Part shown: piece after piece, positions 30,386-40,492 of the stretch
Position numbering within the stretch: position 1 is the stretch's first letter
Layout: each line of letters opens with the position of its first letter
Source: Rhineura floridana
Taxonomy: Eukaryota > Chordata > Lepidosauria > Squamata > Rhineuridae
NCBI RefSeq assembly: GCF_030035675.1
Contig: NC_084499.1
Coordinates: forward strand, 19,881,953-19,945,952
Length of the DNA: 64,000 bases
Direction of reading: 5' to 3'
Notes under the pieces: model-generated
Told to the model about the DNA's origin: nothing
What the model saw: the letters and a program-made list of their open reading frames with translations, nothing else
Database searches by the model: none
Position numbers and translations under genes: made by a program

Positions 30386-30814
30386 TCCATCCATAAAATC
30401 AGGATAGGCCTACCGTGAAGGGTTGAGGAAGCAGCCAACAGGATTTGAACATGGCTCTTAGGCTCACTGCAGCTCCTTCTGAGGAAGGGAGAGTGGGGCA
30501 TTGTGGGGGTGAGGTGACCCCAGAGATTACTTGTGCCACTGCTGTTTTTAAGAGATTCAAGAGACTTAGAGGAAGTGGTGGCGGCGGCAGAAAGGCTATG
30601 AGGACCCTTTTCTCGGGATGGCATTGGGAGGCGAAAATGGTCCTAACACGAGTGAGCAGAAGAGAGGGGATTGGGGAGGCAGCATCAAGGCGCAAGGATG
30701 GCGGGGGGGGCAGAGGAGCAGGTGCCTCACCTCAGGTGGTGCAGTATGTTGCTCTGGCCATCGCTTTGTGTTGAGTGAGCGTCTGCTTTGCGTGCAGAAA
30801 GCCTGGTGTCCTCC
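30386..30814. other. Unannotated sequence, moderately CpG-rich
   Basis: 30570-30715 has scattered CpG and GGC repeats, and '30718-30745' has 'ggtgcctcacctcaggtgg', also seen near 51870. No domain in the open frames. Confidence 0.3.
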
Positions 30815-31575
30815 CTCTTTTGTGGTACTAGAACACACCAGGATCACTCGATGAAGCTGCATGTTGGAAGATTCAGGGCAGACTTCTTCACACAGCGCAA
30901 ACTGTGGAAGAGGCAATGATGGCCTTTAAAAGAGGTTTAGACAAACGCGTGAAGGAGGGTAAGGCTCCTAGGCAGGATGGCAATGCCACTGTTGGAGGCA
31001 GTAGGCTTCTGAATGCCAGTTGCTGGAAACTGCAGGAGGGGGGGAGAATGCTGTTTTGCTGAGGTCCTGCCAGCCTGGCGCCACAGGGTGGCCAGGTCAG
31101 GCTGTGGCCGAGGGCCCCTTGAAGGGCCCCTCTTTAGGGTGGGTGGGTAGTGCTGCCTTCTGCAATCTGTGGCAGCGTTGGCTCTTGACCCTGCCAAGGA
31201 TTGCAGGGAGGACGCTCCCAGGCAACCCCTGCTACCTCTCAAGCCTGCAATGGCCACCCGCACACCCCACCTACGTTTCCCTTGAAGTAAATGCTGGCTG
31301 TACTGCGGGTGCATGCCTGGCATCAACCAAGGTGGCGCCCGAGGCTTCCTTAAGGGGCTGATACCCCTGCTGCCATCTTGGTTGGTGGCAGGCACGTGCA
31401 CACAGTGCAACCGACATGGGGTGTGCAGGTGGGTGCCGGGGCCCAGGGCAGGCTGGTGCCCGAGGACTCCTGCATCCCTCGGTCCTGCTTTCTGGTGTCC
31501 CACTGGGGCTTCTTGGGATGCTGGACTAGATGGCCCCCCTTGGGCCTGATCCACCAGCTAGGCTCTTAGAAAGTG
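30815..31575 (+). mobile_element. CR1 LINE 3' region split by a hAT-like insert, plus strand
   Basis: 30815-31070 carries the distal ORF2/3' UTR ('atgttggaagattcagggca', 'ttgctggaaactgcagg'). 31481-31575 resumes 'ggtcctgctttctgg' and 'atgctggactagatggcc'. The 410 bp between is family X. Confidence 0.85.
31071..31480. mobile_element. Non-autonomous hAT-like element (family X), 410 bp
   Basis: It begins 'cagcctggcgccacaggg'. A perfect 8-bp TSD 'ggtcctgc' (31063-31070, 31481-31488) proves insertion into the CR1. An internal inverted repeat ('catcaaccaaggtggcgcc' against 'gccatcttggttggtgg') lies at 31321-31390. The right terminus is eroded. Confidence 0.8.
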
Positions 31576-31725
31576 ATTTTCCAGGAACGAAGACCCAAAA
31601 TAAGGATTCCATCCTTGCTACATAAGAACAGTAGGAGCACATGAATTAGCAACGGCAAGTTTACTGTCACACTGTTCCAGAAGCCAGTGGCAAAGGGATA
31701 GCTGCAGATTAAATGAACACAAACT
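31576..31725. other. Unannotated sequence
   Basis: Nothing recognised. Confidence 0.3.
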
Positions 31726-31726
31726 A

Positions 31727-32097
31727 GGGATGGAGCTCATTGCCTAGTTCCGATCCGCTTGTATTCCAAGAGCCCTTCGTTCAATCCCAATCTGCCCTTT
31801 TTTTCTTCCCTCTTGCTTTGGCACTGGCTGATTTGATCCACTGGGTTTTTTTGGTGGTGAAAAAAAATTACGTAATTTTTAACATAAATGCTTATGTAAA
31901 TCCATGGAAGTTAATGTGTAATAGCGATTGTAATTACGAAGATAATTATGTAAACTCAGGAGGAATTTTTTTTTAAAAGCGGTGCTCTTTACAGCCGCTG
32001 CCCGCTGCAAGAAATCAGTGCCGGTCCGAAAAGACAGCAGACTGTTGGATTCAGTCAAAATCCGGTACGAAGTCCAATTTAGTGGGTATTCTTCTCC
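31727..32097. mobile_element. Possible non-autonomous DNA transposon with AGGGATGG ends
   Basis: The left end 'agggatggag' and right end 'ctccatccct' are perfect 10-bp inverted repeats, 371 bp apart. No TSD is evident. The ends resemble those of family U, but the interior does not. Confidence 0.5.
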
Positions 32098-32099
32098 AT

Positions 32100-32165
32100 C
32101 CCTTGTTGTAAACCGCCCAGAGAGCTTCGGCTATGGGGCGGTATACCAATGTAATAAATAATCCC
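32100..32165 (+). mobile_element. LINE 3' tail, plus strand
   Basis: 'gtaaaccgcccagagagctt' with 'ggggcggtataccaatgtaa' and a terminal ATAAATA. Confidence 0.6.
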
Positions 32166-32184
32166 TAACACACTTTGAAAAAAT

Positions 32185-32405
32185 GAAACAGACTGCCTTC
32201 AAGTAGATTCCGACTTATGGCGACCCTATGAATATGGTTTTCATGGTAAGGGGTATTCAGAGGCGGTTTACCATTGCCTTCCTCTGAGGCCGAGAGGCAG
32301 TGACTGGCCCAAGGTCACCCAGTGAGTGTCATGGCTATGTGGGGATTCGAACCCTGGTCTCCCAGGTCGCAGTCCAACACTCTAACCACTACGCCACACT
32401 GGCTT
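32185..32405 (-). mobile_element. Sauria-type SINE, minus strand
   Basis: The reverse tail 'gattccgacttatggcgacc' is followed by 'ctggcccaaggtcacccag', the reverse B box 'gggattcgaaccctgg' and the reverse A-box region 'aaccactacgccacactgg'. Confidence 0.9.
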
Positions 32406-32565
32406 TATCCATGTCTAATGATTGGTGAGGATGTTAGACAGGTTTTGGACAGTGCTTGCTGGCTTAAGAATATGATTTCACAAGCCCCTGTAAATGGAAC
32501 AACCCTGACCAGTACTCCTCCGAAGCAGCAAGTCCTACTGAATTCAGTGGAGCCTACTGCAAGGT
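32406..32565. other. Unannotated, with a family S scrap
   Basis: 'agcaagtcctactgaattca' and 'gtggagcctactgcaaggta' (32525-32570) resemble family S. Confidence 0.35.
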
Positions 32566-32990
32566 AGGGTTGGAAGGCTTTGGCAGTTTTGGTCCTCTCT
32601 GTTTCTCATTTTTCCAATTTTAAATTCTGCTCTCTACATTTCTGCAGGCATTTGCAATTTTTCTTTTAAAAAACTGCATGAAAATTCTCCAGCCACTTAG
32701 TGCAAATTTCTCCTATTAAGCACAGTTTTCTAGGCAGTTTTGACTTGTGTAAACATTTTTGCAAGCAGTTTCTGCTAATATAATGCCTTTTCACTAATGT
32801 TGATGCACACTATCCCCTGTATATATACATGTTTGTAAACATTAGTTGGTTGGGGAACTGCACTGCAAAATTCTGGTAAGACCGAATTTTGAAGGCTACC
32901 TGAGTTTTGGTTCTGATGTTTTGCAAAGTGCAGATCTGATAGATTCGGCTTCAGATGCAATCTAATTTCTCTCACCACCCCTCCTCCCTG
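32566..32990 (+). mobile_element. Repeat family U, plus orientation
   Basis: 'tttctcatttttccaatttt', 'tttctcctattaagcacag', 'tatatacatgtttgtaaac' and 'gatagattcggcttcagatg' in canonical order. Confidence 0.75.
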
Positions 32991-33756
32991 GTAAGTGGAG
33001 GAAAGAATTGCAACTCTAATCCATAAGTGGTGTGTATATTTGGTAAGGCTCTTAGTCTGAGCAAGTCATTTTGGATGAGTTGCAACCTTTTTTTAAAAAC
33101 ATATTTTTTGGAGGAGACCTGTTGGCTGGCAGAAAAAAAGTTACCCCTTTCCTTACCTGTCTCTGAGCGTTTCTTTGGTTTTTATTCCCTGCAACATTCC
33201 CCCCCTTTTTTTTTTGCAAAGGAGCCTTTGGATTGGCTGCTGTTTCTATGGTTACCGAAGCTCTTTGCAAGGGGTGCACATGCAGGCAAGGGGGGCAAAG
33301 TGGCTGAATGGCAGGCGCTGGGTGCTTTGAGCAACCAGAAACAAGAGTCCCTCCGGATCATGCAGGAACTTGACAGCGGAGGGGCTGTGGCGAGCGTGTA
33401 TATTTGAGAGTGACAGGCCAAAAGAGAAAGGAGGAGGAAAAGAGAAGGAAGACCCAGTGTGTGTGTTGGATACCAGGGTTGCCCCCAACAGGTTATTTTC
33501 TGAACAAGATTTTCGAGAAAATCCAGATCAAAATTGTTCATTGGTGGTGGAAAGAAACAGACGGGCGATTGCAGGATCGGGTGGTGGAATAATTCTTGTT
33601 AACAGCTTGAAAGCACTATAGAATACACCAAAGCCCTCGACGTGGAAAAAATGGGTGTACCCTGCATGGACTTGTAATGAGAGAAAGTTGGATAAGATAA
33701 TATTTTTAAGATGTGAAAAACACGAGGGATAGGAAAAAGAGAGGTGTGCGATACAT
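32991..33756. other. Unique sequence with a possible CCAAT/X-box pair
   Basis: At 33229-33256, 'ggattggctgc' (reverse CCAAT) is followed by 'gtttctatggttacc', close to the RFX X-box palindrome. No coding exon recognised nearby. The rest is unannotated. Confidence 0.35.
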
Positions 33757-34445
33757 GGTAGAAATGGCCAGACCTGTCAATGTCATTTCCTCATTTTCCC
33801 CCGAATCGTGAGTTCCATTCGCCTTATATCCGCACCAGTTTGCCTTTTCCCCCTCAAAAAAAGTCTGCACAAAAATGTGTGTTTCACGTGCCATTCTCCT
33901 AATGCACATTTTTGCCTGGTGTGTACACATCTGTGCAAGCATTTTCCCCAATATAATGCTGTTTTGCATATTGTTTTAATTAACAGGCATGGTTTTGTGC
34001 ACACATTTCCTGAATATGGGGGGGGGTTGGCATGTAGTTTTGGGTTGGAGAACTGCATTGTAACCTCCAGAGAATTGTGAGCTTTGAGGGATAGCCGCAT
34101 TCCAGTTTGGAATGTGTGAATTCTGAACAAATTTCTCTCCTGTCTCCTAGTAGATATATAGATTTACTAACCTACCCATCTTTGTATGCCATGTTCCCTA
34201 ACATGCCCCATTTTTGCAAAGCAGTTGCCCCTTATATGACGCATTTGTGTATGTTTCCACTAATACATAATTTTTTATGCACACTTCACACTAGTGTATC
34301 TAGTGTTTTGCACCCACTGCTTGGCTGGAACATTCTCATGCAAAACTTGGAAAAGGATAAATTCTGAAGGATGGCTGGGTTTTGGTGCAGGTGTTTGGAA
34401 AGTACGAATTAGGTACATTTGCCTTTAAATGTGAACTGAATCTTA
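33757..34445 (+). mobile_element. Two adjacent copies of repeat family U, plus orientation
   Basis: The first (33757-34140) has 'ttccattcgccttatatccg' and 'ttttccccaatataatgctg'. The second (34140-34445) lacks the 5' part but repeats 'gcacacttcacactagtgta' and 'gcatttgtgtatgtttcc'. Confidence 0.65.
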
Positions 34446-34505
34446 TTGTCAGCTGGTGTGTGAGTTAACCCCTTTCCCTTGTAACTTGCTTTTGGGAAAA
34501 CAAGA

Positions 34506-34700
34506 ACCTAAGCAGAGCCTGGCGGCTGGATCAGGCCAAGGAGGGCACATCTAGTCCACCCTCCTGTTCTCACAGTGGCCAAGCAGATGCCCATTATGGG
34601 AAGCTGTAAGCAGGACCTGAGCGCAACAGCAACTCTCCCTTCCTGTTTCCAGCTACAGGTATTCAGAACCTTCCATTGTTTTCAGGGTCCCAATCCTGAT
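34506..34700 (-). mobile_element. CR1 LINE 3' UTR, minus strand
   Basis: 'gctggatcaggccaaggagg', 'agtggccaagcagatgccc' and 'aagcaggacctgagcgcaac' match the CR1 at 23915. Confidence 0.85.
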
Positions 34701-35164
34701 TAGGCCTCATCCCGATGAAATTTACTTTAAAAAAAGCCAATCATGCACTTGTTCATTTAATCAGTTGACTTCTCAACAGAGAGCCAAGTGACTGAATGTT
34801 CACTGAGTTTTTTTTTTTTATAATTCAATTAAACCAAACTAGGTGAACTAGATTCATCGACCAACAACATTGTGATCGACTTGAAAGGTGCGCTCATTGG
34901 GAAGCAAGGCTCTTTTTAAAAAAGTGTTTAAAATAATTTTAATACAAGTCTTTACTAAAACTGCAGTTGGCAAAAGATGTCTTAAAAGAGGCATACTTAG
35001 CGCTCTGTGAGTGAGAGAGAAAAGGGAGGGAATAAACTTCCCCTGAGAAGTTGCCTGCAGTGAAACCTGTGTGTCGTCTAAAGCAAAGCATGCTTTTAAA
35101 ATTTGCTGTTTTCCCCCCTTCATATGCCAAATCAGTTGATCAATTGACTAAGACCTGGAGCTTA
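34701..35164. other. Unannotated sequence
   Basis: AT-rich with a T-run near 34809; nothing recognised. Confidence 0.3.
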
Positions 35165-35591
35165 TGTGTGTGTTTACTTGGAAGGGGGTAAGAGCATCTG
35201 CTCTGCATGGAGAAAGTCCCAGGTTTGATCTCTGGCATCTCCAGGTATGGCTGTGGCTGAGTAAGAGAGCACCTGTCCTGCATGCAGAAGGTCCTGGGTT
35301 CAATCTCCAGTGGCTTCTCTGTATGAAACCCTGGAGAGCCACTGCCAGTCAATGTAGACAGTATCAAACTAGACAGACCCAAGCATCTGACTCAGTAAAA
35401 GGCAGCTTCCTATGTTCCTATTTAATACAGCCCTTCATTCAGAACTATGAGGACTAGAATCTTTATTTTTAGGAGAAGGGCCACAGCTTGGTGGTAGAGC
35501 ACCTGCTTTGCATGCAGCAAGTCCCAGGTGCAGTTGCTATTGGCACCTTCAGGTAAGGCTGGGAAAGGCTCCCTGCCTGAAACCCAGAAGG
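35165..35591 (+). mobile_element. tRNA-Ala-like SINE dimer (a third head also visible), plus strand
   Basis: A partial head at 35185-35250, a full copy at 35250-35430 and another at 35480-35591, joined by 'aactatgaggactagaatct' and 'ttatttttaggagaagggcc'. The A and B boxes are 'gtggtagagcacctgc' and 'gggttcaatctcc'. The last copy is cut by family X. Confidence 0.88.
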
Positions 35592-36053
35592 CAGGGCTGG
35601 CGCCAGAGGGTGGCCAGGATGGGCTCTTGCTGAGGGCCTCTGTGGCCTACAGGGGCCCCTGAAGGGCCCCTCCTTAGGGTGGGAGCTCCCATTCTGTAAT
35701 CCTAGTCAACTCCCAACCCTGCTGCAGATCGCAGAGAGGGAGATCCCAGGCACACCCCTATACAGACCGACCGCCCCACCTCTCTCCCAATGCTATGTGT
35801 GTTGCATGTGCAATACCCACCATCAACCAACATGGCGCTGGAGGTAGCATAGTGCCCATGTGTGCCGTCAACCAAGATGGCGGCAGGGGCATCAACCCCT
35901 TAAGAAAGCCCCTACTGCCATCTTGTTTGATGGTAAGCATGTGCGCACACAGTATTCATGTGAGGCGATGGGAAAAGTAGGTGGGGTGTGCAGGAGCCAT
36001 AGGCCCAGGAAGGCTGGTGCCCAAGGGCCCAGTCATGCCTGGTGCCAGCTTTG
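35592..36053. mobile_element. Non-autonomous hAT-like element (family X), longest copy
   Basis: It begins 'cagggctggcgccagag' and ends 'ctggtgccagctttg', which are inverted. A strong internal hairpin (35866-35937) pairs 'gtcaaccaagatggcggcag' with 'ctgccatcttgtttgatgg'. No matching TSD seen, so one flank may be rearranged. Confidence 0.75.
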
Positions 36054-36113
36054 GTCTTACCACCGTATAGCCCCACCCTGAGCATGTGGACTCAACTCCC
36101 TCTGAGTTCTTCG

Positions 36114-36212
36114 CAAAGGGGTGGGGCGCCTACCGGCCTGGCATTCACACAAGGGATGGTGGGAGTTGCAGTTCAGCAACATCTGGAGAGCCACAGGCTC
36201 CCCGTTGCTGAT
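36114..36212. mobile_element. Palindromic hAT-like MITE scrap
   Basis: 'gggatggtgggagttgcagt' and 'tcagcaacatctggagagcc' are the right arm of a repeat also present at 37045, 47120 and 54187. Confidence 0.55.
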
Positions 36213-36261
36213 TCCTTGTGAGGAATACTCAGGTTGCTCAGCCTTTGATGAAACAGAAGCG

Positions 36262-36390
36262 CAAGAATGTAAGAAGAGCCCTGTAGGTGGATCAGGCCAA
36301 AGGGGCCACATCTAGTCCAGCATCCCATCCTCACAGTGGCCAACCAGATGCCTCTGTGGCAAGCCTGCAAGCATCCAAAGAGGTGCAGGG
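36262..36390 (-). mobile_element. CR1 LINE 3' terminus, minus strand
   Basis: 'aatgtaagaagagccctgta' followed by 'gatcaggccaaaggggcc', 'tagtccagcatcccatcc' and 'cagtggccaaccagatgcc'. Confidence 0.85.
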
Positions 36391-36469
36391 AAGACTGAAC
36401 CTGTTGGGAAAAGGAGCCCCTGTGTCTCGCTTGCGCCAAGATGCAACAGCTCTGTCTAGGTCAAGGATT

Positions 36470-36893
36470 AGGGAAGGAAAGATCTGTCCACTTTTTCTCT
36501 TCCTTCCTCGCTTTTCCCAACTTAAATTCAACTCACATTTCTGCAGCAATCAGTGTTTCATTAACAAAAATAATCTTCAGGAAGATACTTTGGCATTTTG
36601 GTGTTGCTTTCTCCTAATAAACATGTTTTTGTCTGCAGTTTTGATGAGTGTACACGTTGCAAGTCATTTCTCCTAATATAATGTGTTTGTGTATGTTATT
36701 TTCATTTGTTTTTATGCAGACTTTCCCCTACTATATGCATTTTTGTTTGGTTGGAGAACTGCATTGTAAAATTTGGATAAGTGAAAATGAAAAGGATGGC
36801 TTTGTTTTGGTCCTCGTATTGTTTCGGAAAGTGCGAATTAGATAAAATCAGCTTTAAATGTGAACTGAATTGAAATTTCTCGCCCATTCCTAG
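36470..36893 (+). mobile_element. Repeat family U, plus orientation
   Basis: It begins 'agggaaggaaagatctgtc' and ends 'cgcccattcct', so the ends are inverted. The interior has 'catttctcctaatataatg' and 'agactttcccctactatatg'. Confidence 0.8.
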
Positions 36894-36904
36894 TCAGGGT
36901 TAAT

Positions 36905-37020
36905 GATTGTAATAATTGAATTTAATTCCTGCCTTTCCGCCCAAAGGGGCCCAGGATGGCAAATGCATCAACAAAACAATTTAACAGCAAAGAAAACCAT
37001 TTTAAAATTGCATTTGCAAT
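36905..37020 (-). mobile_element. L2-like LINE 3' end scrap, minus strand
   Basis: 'cctgcctttccgcccaaagg' and 'ccaggatggcaaatgcatca' with an A-rich remainder. Confidence 0.55.
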
Positions 37021-37044
37021 TTTAAAAAATTCTTTCATCCTTCC

Positions 37045-37115
37045 AGATGTTGCTGAACTACAACTCCCATCAGCCCCAGCAAGCATGGCCAATGGCCAAG
37101 GATGATGAGGTCCCC
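37045..37115. mobile_element. Palindromic hAT-like MITE scrap
   Basis: 'ccagatgttgctgaactac' and 'aactcccatcagccccagc', the common squamate MITE wording. Confidence 0.6.
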
Positions 37116-37366
37116 CCACATCTGCTCTAAGGCAATGCACAAGGTCCTCTTTAGGACAGCACGCTGGAAGCATGAAAAGCTGATGTGCAACAGCCGTGTG
37201 CCTCCTTGCTATGCCTGGGATTTATTATGGTCGTAATTCGGGGATGCATGGCTGCTTTTTCAGCAAACACCAGGTTTTATTAGTCTGTTTCTCTCTCAGT
37301 AGCTCTTCCAGCCAAAGCATGCAACAGCTTTTAAAATGTGAAGGAGTACAGTATTACTTACACATG
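37116..37366. other. Unannotated sequence
   Basis: Nothing recognised. Confidence 0.3.
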
Positions 37367-37685
37367 ACATGGGGAGAGAAATTCAATTCAGTTCGTGTTG
37401 AAAGGTGAACCTACCTGAATTTGCATTTTCTGAAATATCATGCAGACAGCAAATCAGCTGCCTTTTGAAATTCACCCTTCTTTGAATGTTGCAATGCAGT
37501 TCTCTCGCCAAGTAATGTGTACAAAAATGATGTGCGAGGCTAAAGTATACGTATCTATATTTCTATCTATATGTCAAACTAGCATATGAACATGCATTAG
37601 GTAAGGGAAAGTTGCTTTGCAGAAATGTCTTGTTAGGCAAAACGGCCTACAAAGATGTGTATATTAGGAGAATAGGATGTACATA
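37367..37685 (-). mobile_element. Repeat family U, minus orientation, partial
   Basis: 'ggggagagaaattcaattca', 'tgcaatgcagttctctcgcc' and 'agaaatgtcttgttaggc'. Confidence 0.65.
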
Positions 37686-37689
37686 GCTT

Positions 37690-37815
37690 CCTATGCTCTT
37701 AATGATGAGGACTGGAAACTTAGCTTATTTAAAGGGAAGGGCCTCAGCTCAGTAGCAAAACATCTACTTTGCATGCAGAAGATCCTAGGTCCTTTTCAGT
37801 GCCCTGTCAAGACTT
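37690..37815 (+). mobile_element. tRNA-Ala-like SINE with leader, plus strand, partial
   Basis: The leader 'gatgaggactggaaact' runs to 'aagggcctcagctcagtagc' and 'tttgcatgcagaagatccta'. Truncated before the tail. Confidence 0.75.
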
Positions 37816-37839
37816 TTCACTCCAAGCGAACCTTCTGTA

Positions 37840-37847
37840 ATAAAGAT
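37840..37847. repeat. Left TSD of the large hAT element
   Basis: 'ataaagat', identical to 42655-42662. The 8-bp length is diagnostic of hAT insertion. Confidence 0.95.
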
Positions 37848-38213
37848 CAGAGCTTGGAAGATTACTTTTAGAAAGTAATAAATTACAGTTACAATTACTT
37901 GGACCAAAAAGTAGCAATTACCGTTACAATTACAATTGCTCTGAAAGTAACTGATTACTTTTTCTCAAAAGTAATCACTACAATTACATTTCAGTTACTT
38001 TAAAAAAAAAACTCCTACAAGGTGCTGGCCTTGGCTGCTGCACATCTAAGAAGCCTAAAACAATATTAAAAATAAACACACACACACACAGGGGGTAGTA
38101 GAATAAAAAATTTTATCCATAAGATTAACATAATGGCATAACAGAATCTCACATCCCCCCAAGCAATGAAGATACCCCAACTCTTGAAATCAAATTTTAC
38201 ACTTGAAATGCTT

Positions 38214-38602
38214 TTATAATATGTTTCTGTTATGTCTCAAAAGAACAAGATGCTCAAAGAGCATGTCAGACAAGGGATGTCTTTACAGTCATTACGTTGC
38301 CACCAGTACTGAACAGGCGTTCTACTGCGGCGCTTGAAGGCATGCCTGTGTTGTGCTGCAAAAAACACCGCAGCACACGTGGAAAGCCATGGAGTGATGA
38401 CACTTCCCTGCTGGGAGACCTCAGGTACCTCACCAGTTCCTCCTCAGCAGTGTCCACTGCTGACTTCTTGCCCTGGGGCAGAAAGTTAAAGAAGTCATCT
38501 TCTAAGTCATCTCCTTCCTGGTCTTTATCTGAAGACTGATCACTGTCCTCATTAAGTACACCCATCTTTATTTCAGCTTTCAACAAGGCTTCCATTGTGT
38601 AT
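38214..38602 (-). CDS. hAT transposase exon 4 (C-terminal dimerisation region)
   Basis: The acceptor 'ttcttag' precedes 38602, and the splice joins AA|A to restore a lysine codon with exon 3 (phase 2). It encodes an acidic segment (DSDQSSDKDQEGDD), then the hAT C-terminal block with SSAAVERLFSTGGNVMT, which contains the third catalytic acidic residue (E of ERLFS). After VK the frame breaks near 38285, apparently a 2-base loss. In the next frame the expected end SDMLFEHLVLLRHNRNIL and a stop (38214-38216) follow. The uninterrupted frame instead stops at 38266. Loss of this tail would be expected to impair dimerisation. Confidence 0.9.
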
Positions 38603-38932
38603 CTAAGAAAGAGAGAGGATATGTTAACACATATATGTTAGGAAACCATCATCTGCTCTTCATTTCCTGATGCTTGTCATGTCTCCTGGTTCAGGGTCCA
38701 GCCTGAGCCTGTGGATGATGACATGGAAGGTAGGAAGGTGACCAAGTCACCACACTCATGGGGCAGCACAGCAGACCCTTAAGGATTACCTGCAGCAACC
38801 CAAGGTTGTGATGAGGAGCCCCAGGAAGAAAAGGCCCAGCCCCTGCCTACCACCTTAAGCCCTCTGATGCCTCCCTTGAGACAACATTTCCCTTGGAGTA
38901 ATCCACCCAAAGGGCTTCCCTAATGTTCTTAC

Positions 38933-40380
38933 TTGTTGGTATGGGTGGTGGCCTGACACGATTCCAGCCAATCTAGTTTGAAGCGAGGGTGTAGGCAGGC
39001 TGCCAGAAGAAGCCTCTTGTCCTCCCAGATAGCTGCAAACCGCTTTCTTAGGGCTTCGCGCACACCTCTCAGCAGCTGAAAACAGTATGTGTACCTCTCA
39101 GGTTTGTTTTCCAGTCCTTCTAACTTGTGGTCCAGATTGCAGAGCGTTGGTAGCAAATACCCCATGAACATGCCGTTCTCCCGTTGCAGGATATCTAGGG
39201 ACTGGGCTAGTGGCTCCATAATCTCTGTGTATTCCTGTACCACTTCAATCTCAGCAGCTGTGATCCTGGACAAGGAGCAGCGGTCCATTATGGCATGCAT
39301 TTTTAGTGGCACAGTTGACAGGAGCTCATGTAGTTGCTTCAACTCATCAAAGGTGGAATTCCACCTGGTCTTATTCGGTACCTTCAGATACACACCACAT
39401 TGCGCACGGATATACTCAGCAATCTGTGCTGACTGGTTCTGCTTGGACCACAACTTGCTGCACTTTCCCATCAAGGAACGAAACTGTTTCTTGAAAGGAC
39501 CAAGAAGACTACTTTTGGAGGAGTCAGAAAGCATGGCCTCTATGTCTTGTGTTGCCACAAGGTTGAGGGTGTGGCTAGCACATCTCTGGTGTGGTGGTAA
39601 AACAAAATCCTCTCCTGAGTCTGCAGCTTCTTCCTCTGCCTCAGGTCCTGTGTCCAGGATCTCACAGATAGGCACAAACTCCACCTCAGCCTCCTCCTCC
39701 TCCTGGTTATCACCATCATCGTCACTGGTGCCTGCAGCTTCCACTGGTTCTTTGGCCATGAAAACTCTGAATGCTTTCACAAAGTTGGAGCCATTGTCTG
39801 TAGTAGTGCACATAACTTTGTTGTGGATCCTGTACTGCACATGTACATCATGCAGTGCTTTTGAAAGGACATCGTATGTATGGCGCCCCTTCAGATGCTT
39901 ACAAGCCAAGGCCCCGACCTCACGTTTCAGGGTAGTTGGGTTGATCCAGTGGGCTGTTACCCCAAAGTAACTCTTCTTGCCATTGGTCCAACAATCTGCA
40001 GTGGTTGCTATATATGCCACAGCACCCATTCGGTTTGCAAGAGTTTCTCTCATGTGGCATGCTCTCTTCTCAATTCTGTCTCTCAGAGTCTTGGCACATA
40101 TGATGGTGAGATCTTTGGGGAGTCCAATGCGAACCAGATTAATGAATGATGGTTTGTCCACAGTCTGAAGTGGTAATGTCTCCTCTACAATGAAATCAAT
40201 TATTCTCCTGTCGAGATTGCTCTGGGTGACAGGCTCCCTGCCAGATCCCCACCTCTCAAGGGTTGTCTGCTGCTGCTTCAGCATTTTGGGAGGAGGGGTG
40301 TCATGCATTGGTTCAGGAAGGCCACGTCTCCTTGCCTTTATTGCTTCTTCAATTGCTCTCAGCTTCTCAGGGTGTGCCCT
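38933..40380 (-). CDS. hAT transposase exon 3 (catalytic core)
   Basis: A 482-codon open exon begins at the acceptor 'cttcctcag' with RAHPEKL, which supplies the last histidine of the BED finger. RNase H-like signature residues are visible: TTADCWTNGKKSYFG (first catalytic D), TTTDNGSNFVKAF (second D), then an acidic insert (DDDGDNQEEEEAEVEF). HQRCASHTLNLVA carries the hAT CxxH motif, and NKTRWNSTFDEL the conserved W. It ends CQATTHTN at donor 'gtaaga'. No stop or shift within this exon. The start codon that opens the raw frame lies in intron 2 and is not used. Confidence 0.93.
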
Positions 40381-40492
40381 CTGAGGAAGAAGAACAAAGC
40401 ATGAATCCAAGAAAAAATGGAAGAGGAACTTCACAATTTAAACATAAAAAGACAATGGACACTCTTTGAGGACCAGCATGACAAAGGCTTAC

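Noticed and set aside
30937-31554. 205-residue minus-strand open frame
   Set aside because: It spans a CR1/hAT-like junction with a TSD, so it is antisense transposon sequence.
35592-35600. 8-bp TSD for the longest family X copy
   Set aside because: Left flank 'ccagaagg' and right flank 'gtcttacc' do not match, so no TSD is claimed.
39089-39970. 293-residue plus-strand open frame
   Set aside because: It is the antisense shadow of hAT transposase exon 3, whose motifs fix the minus strand as coding.
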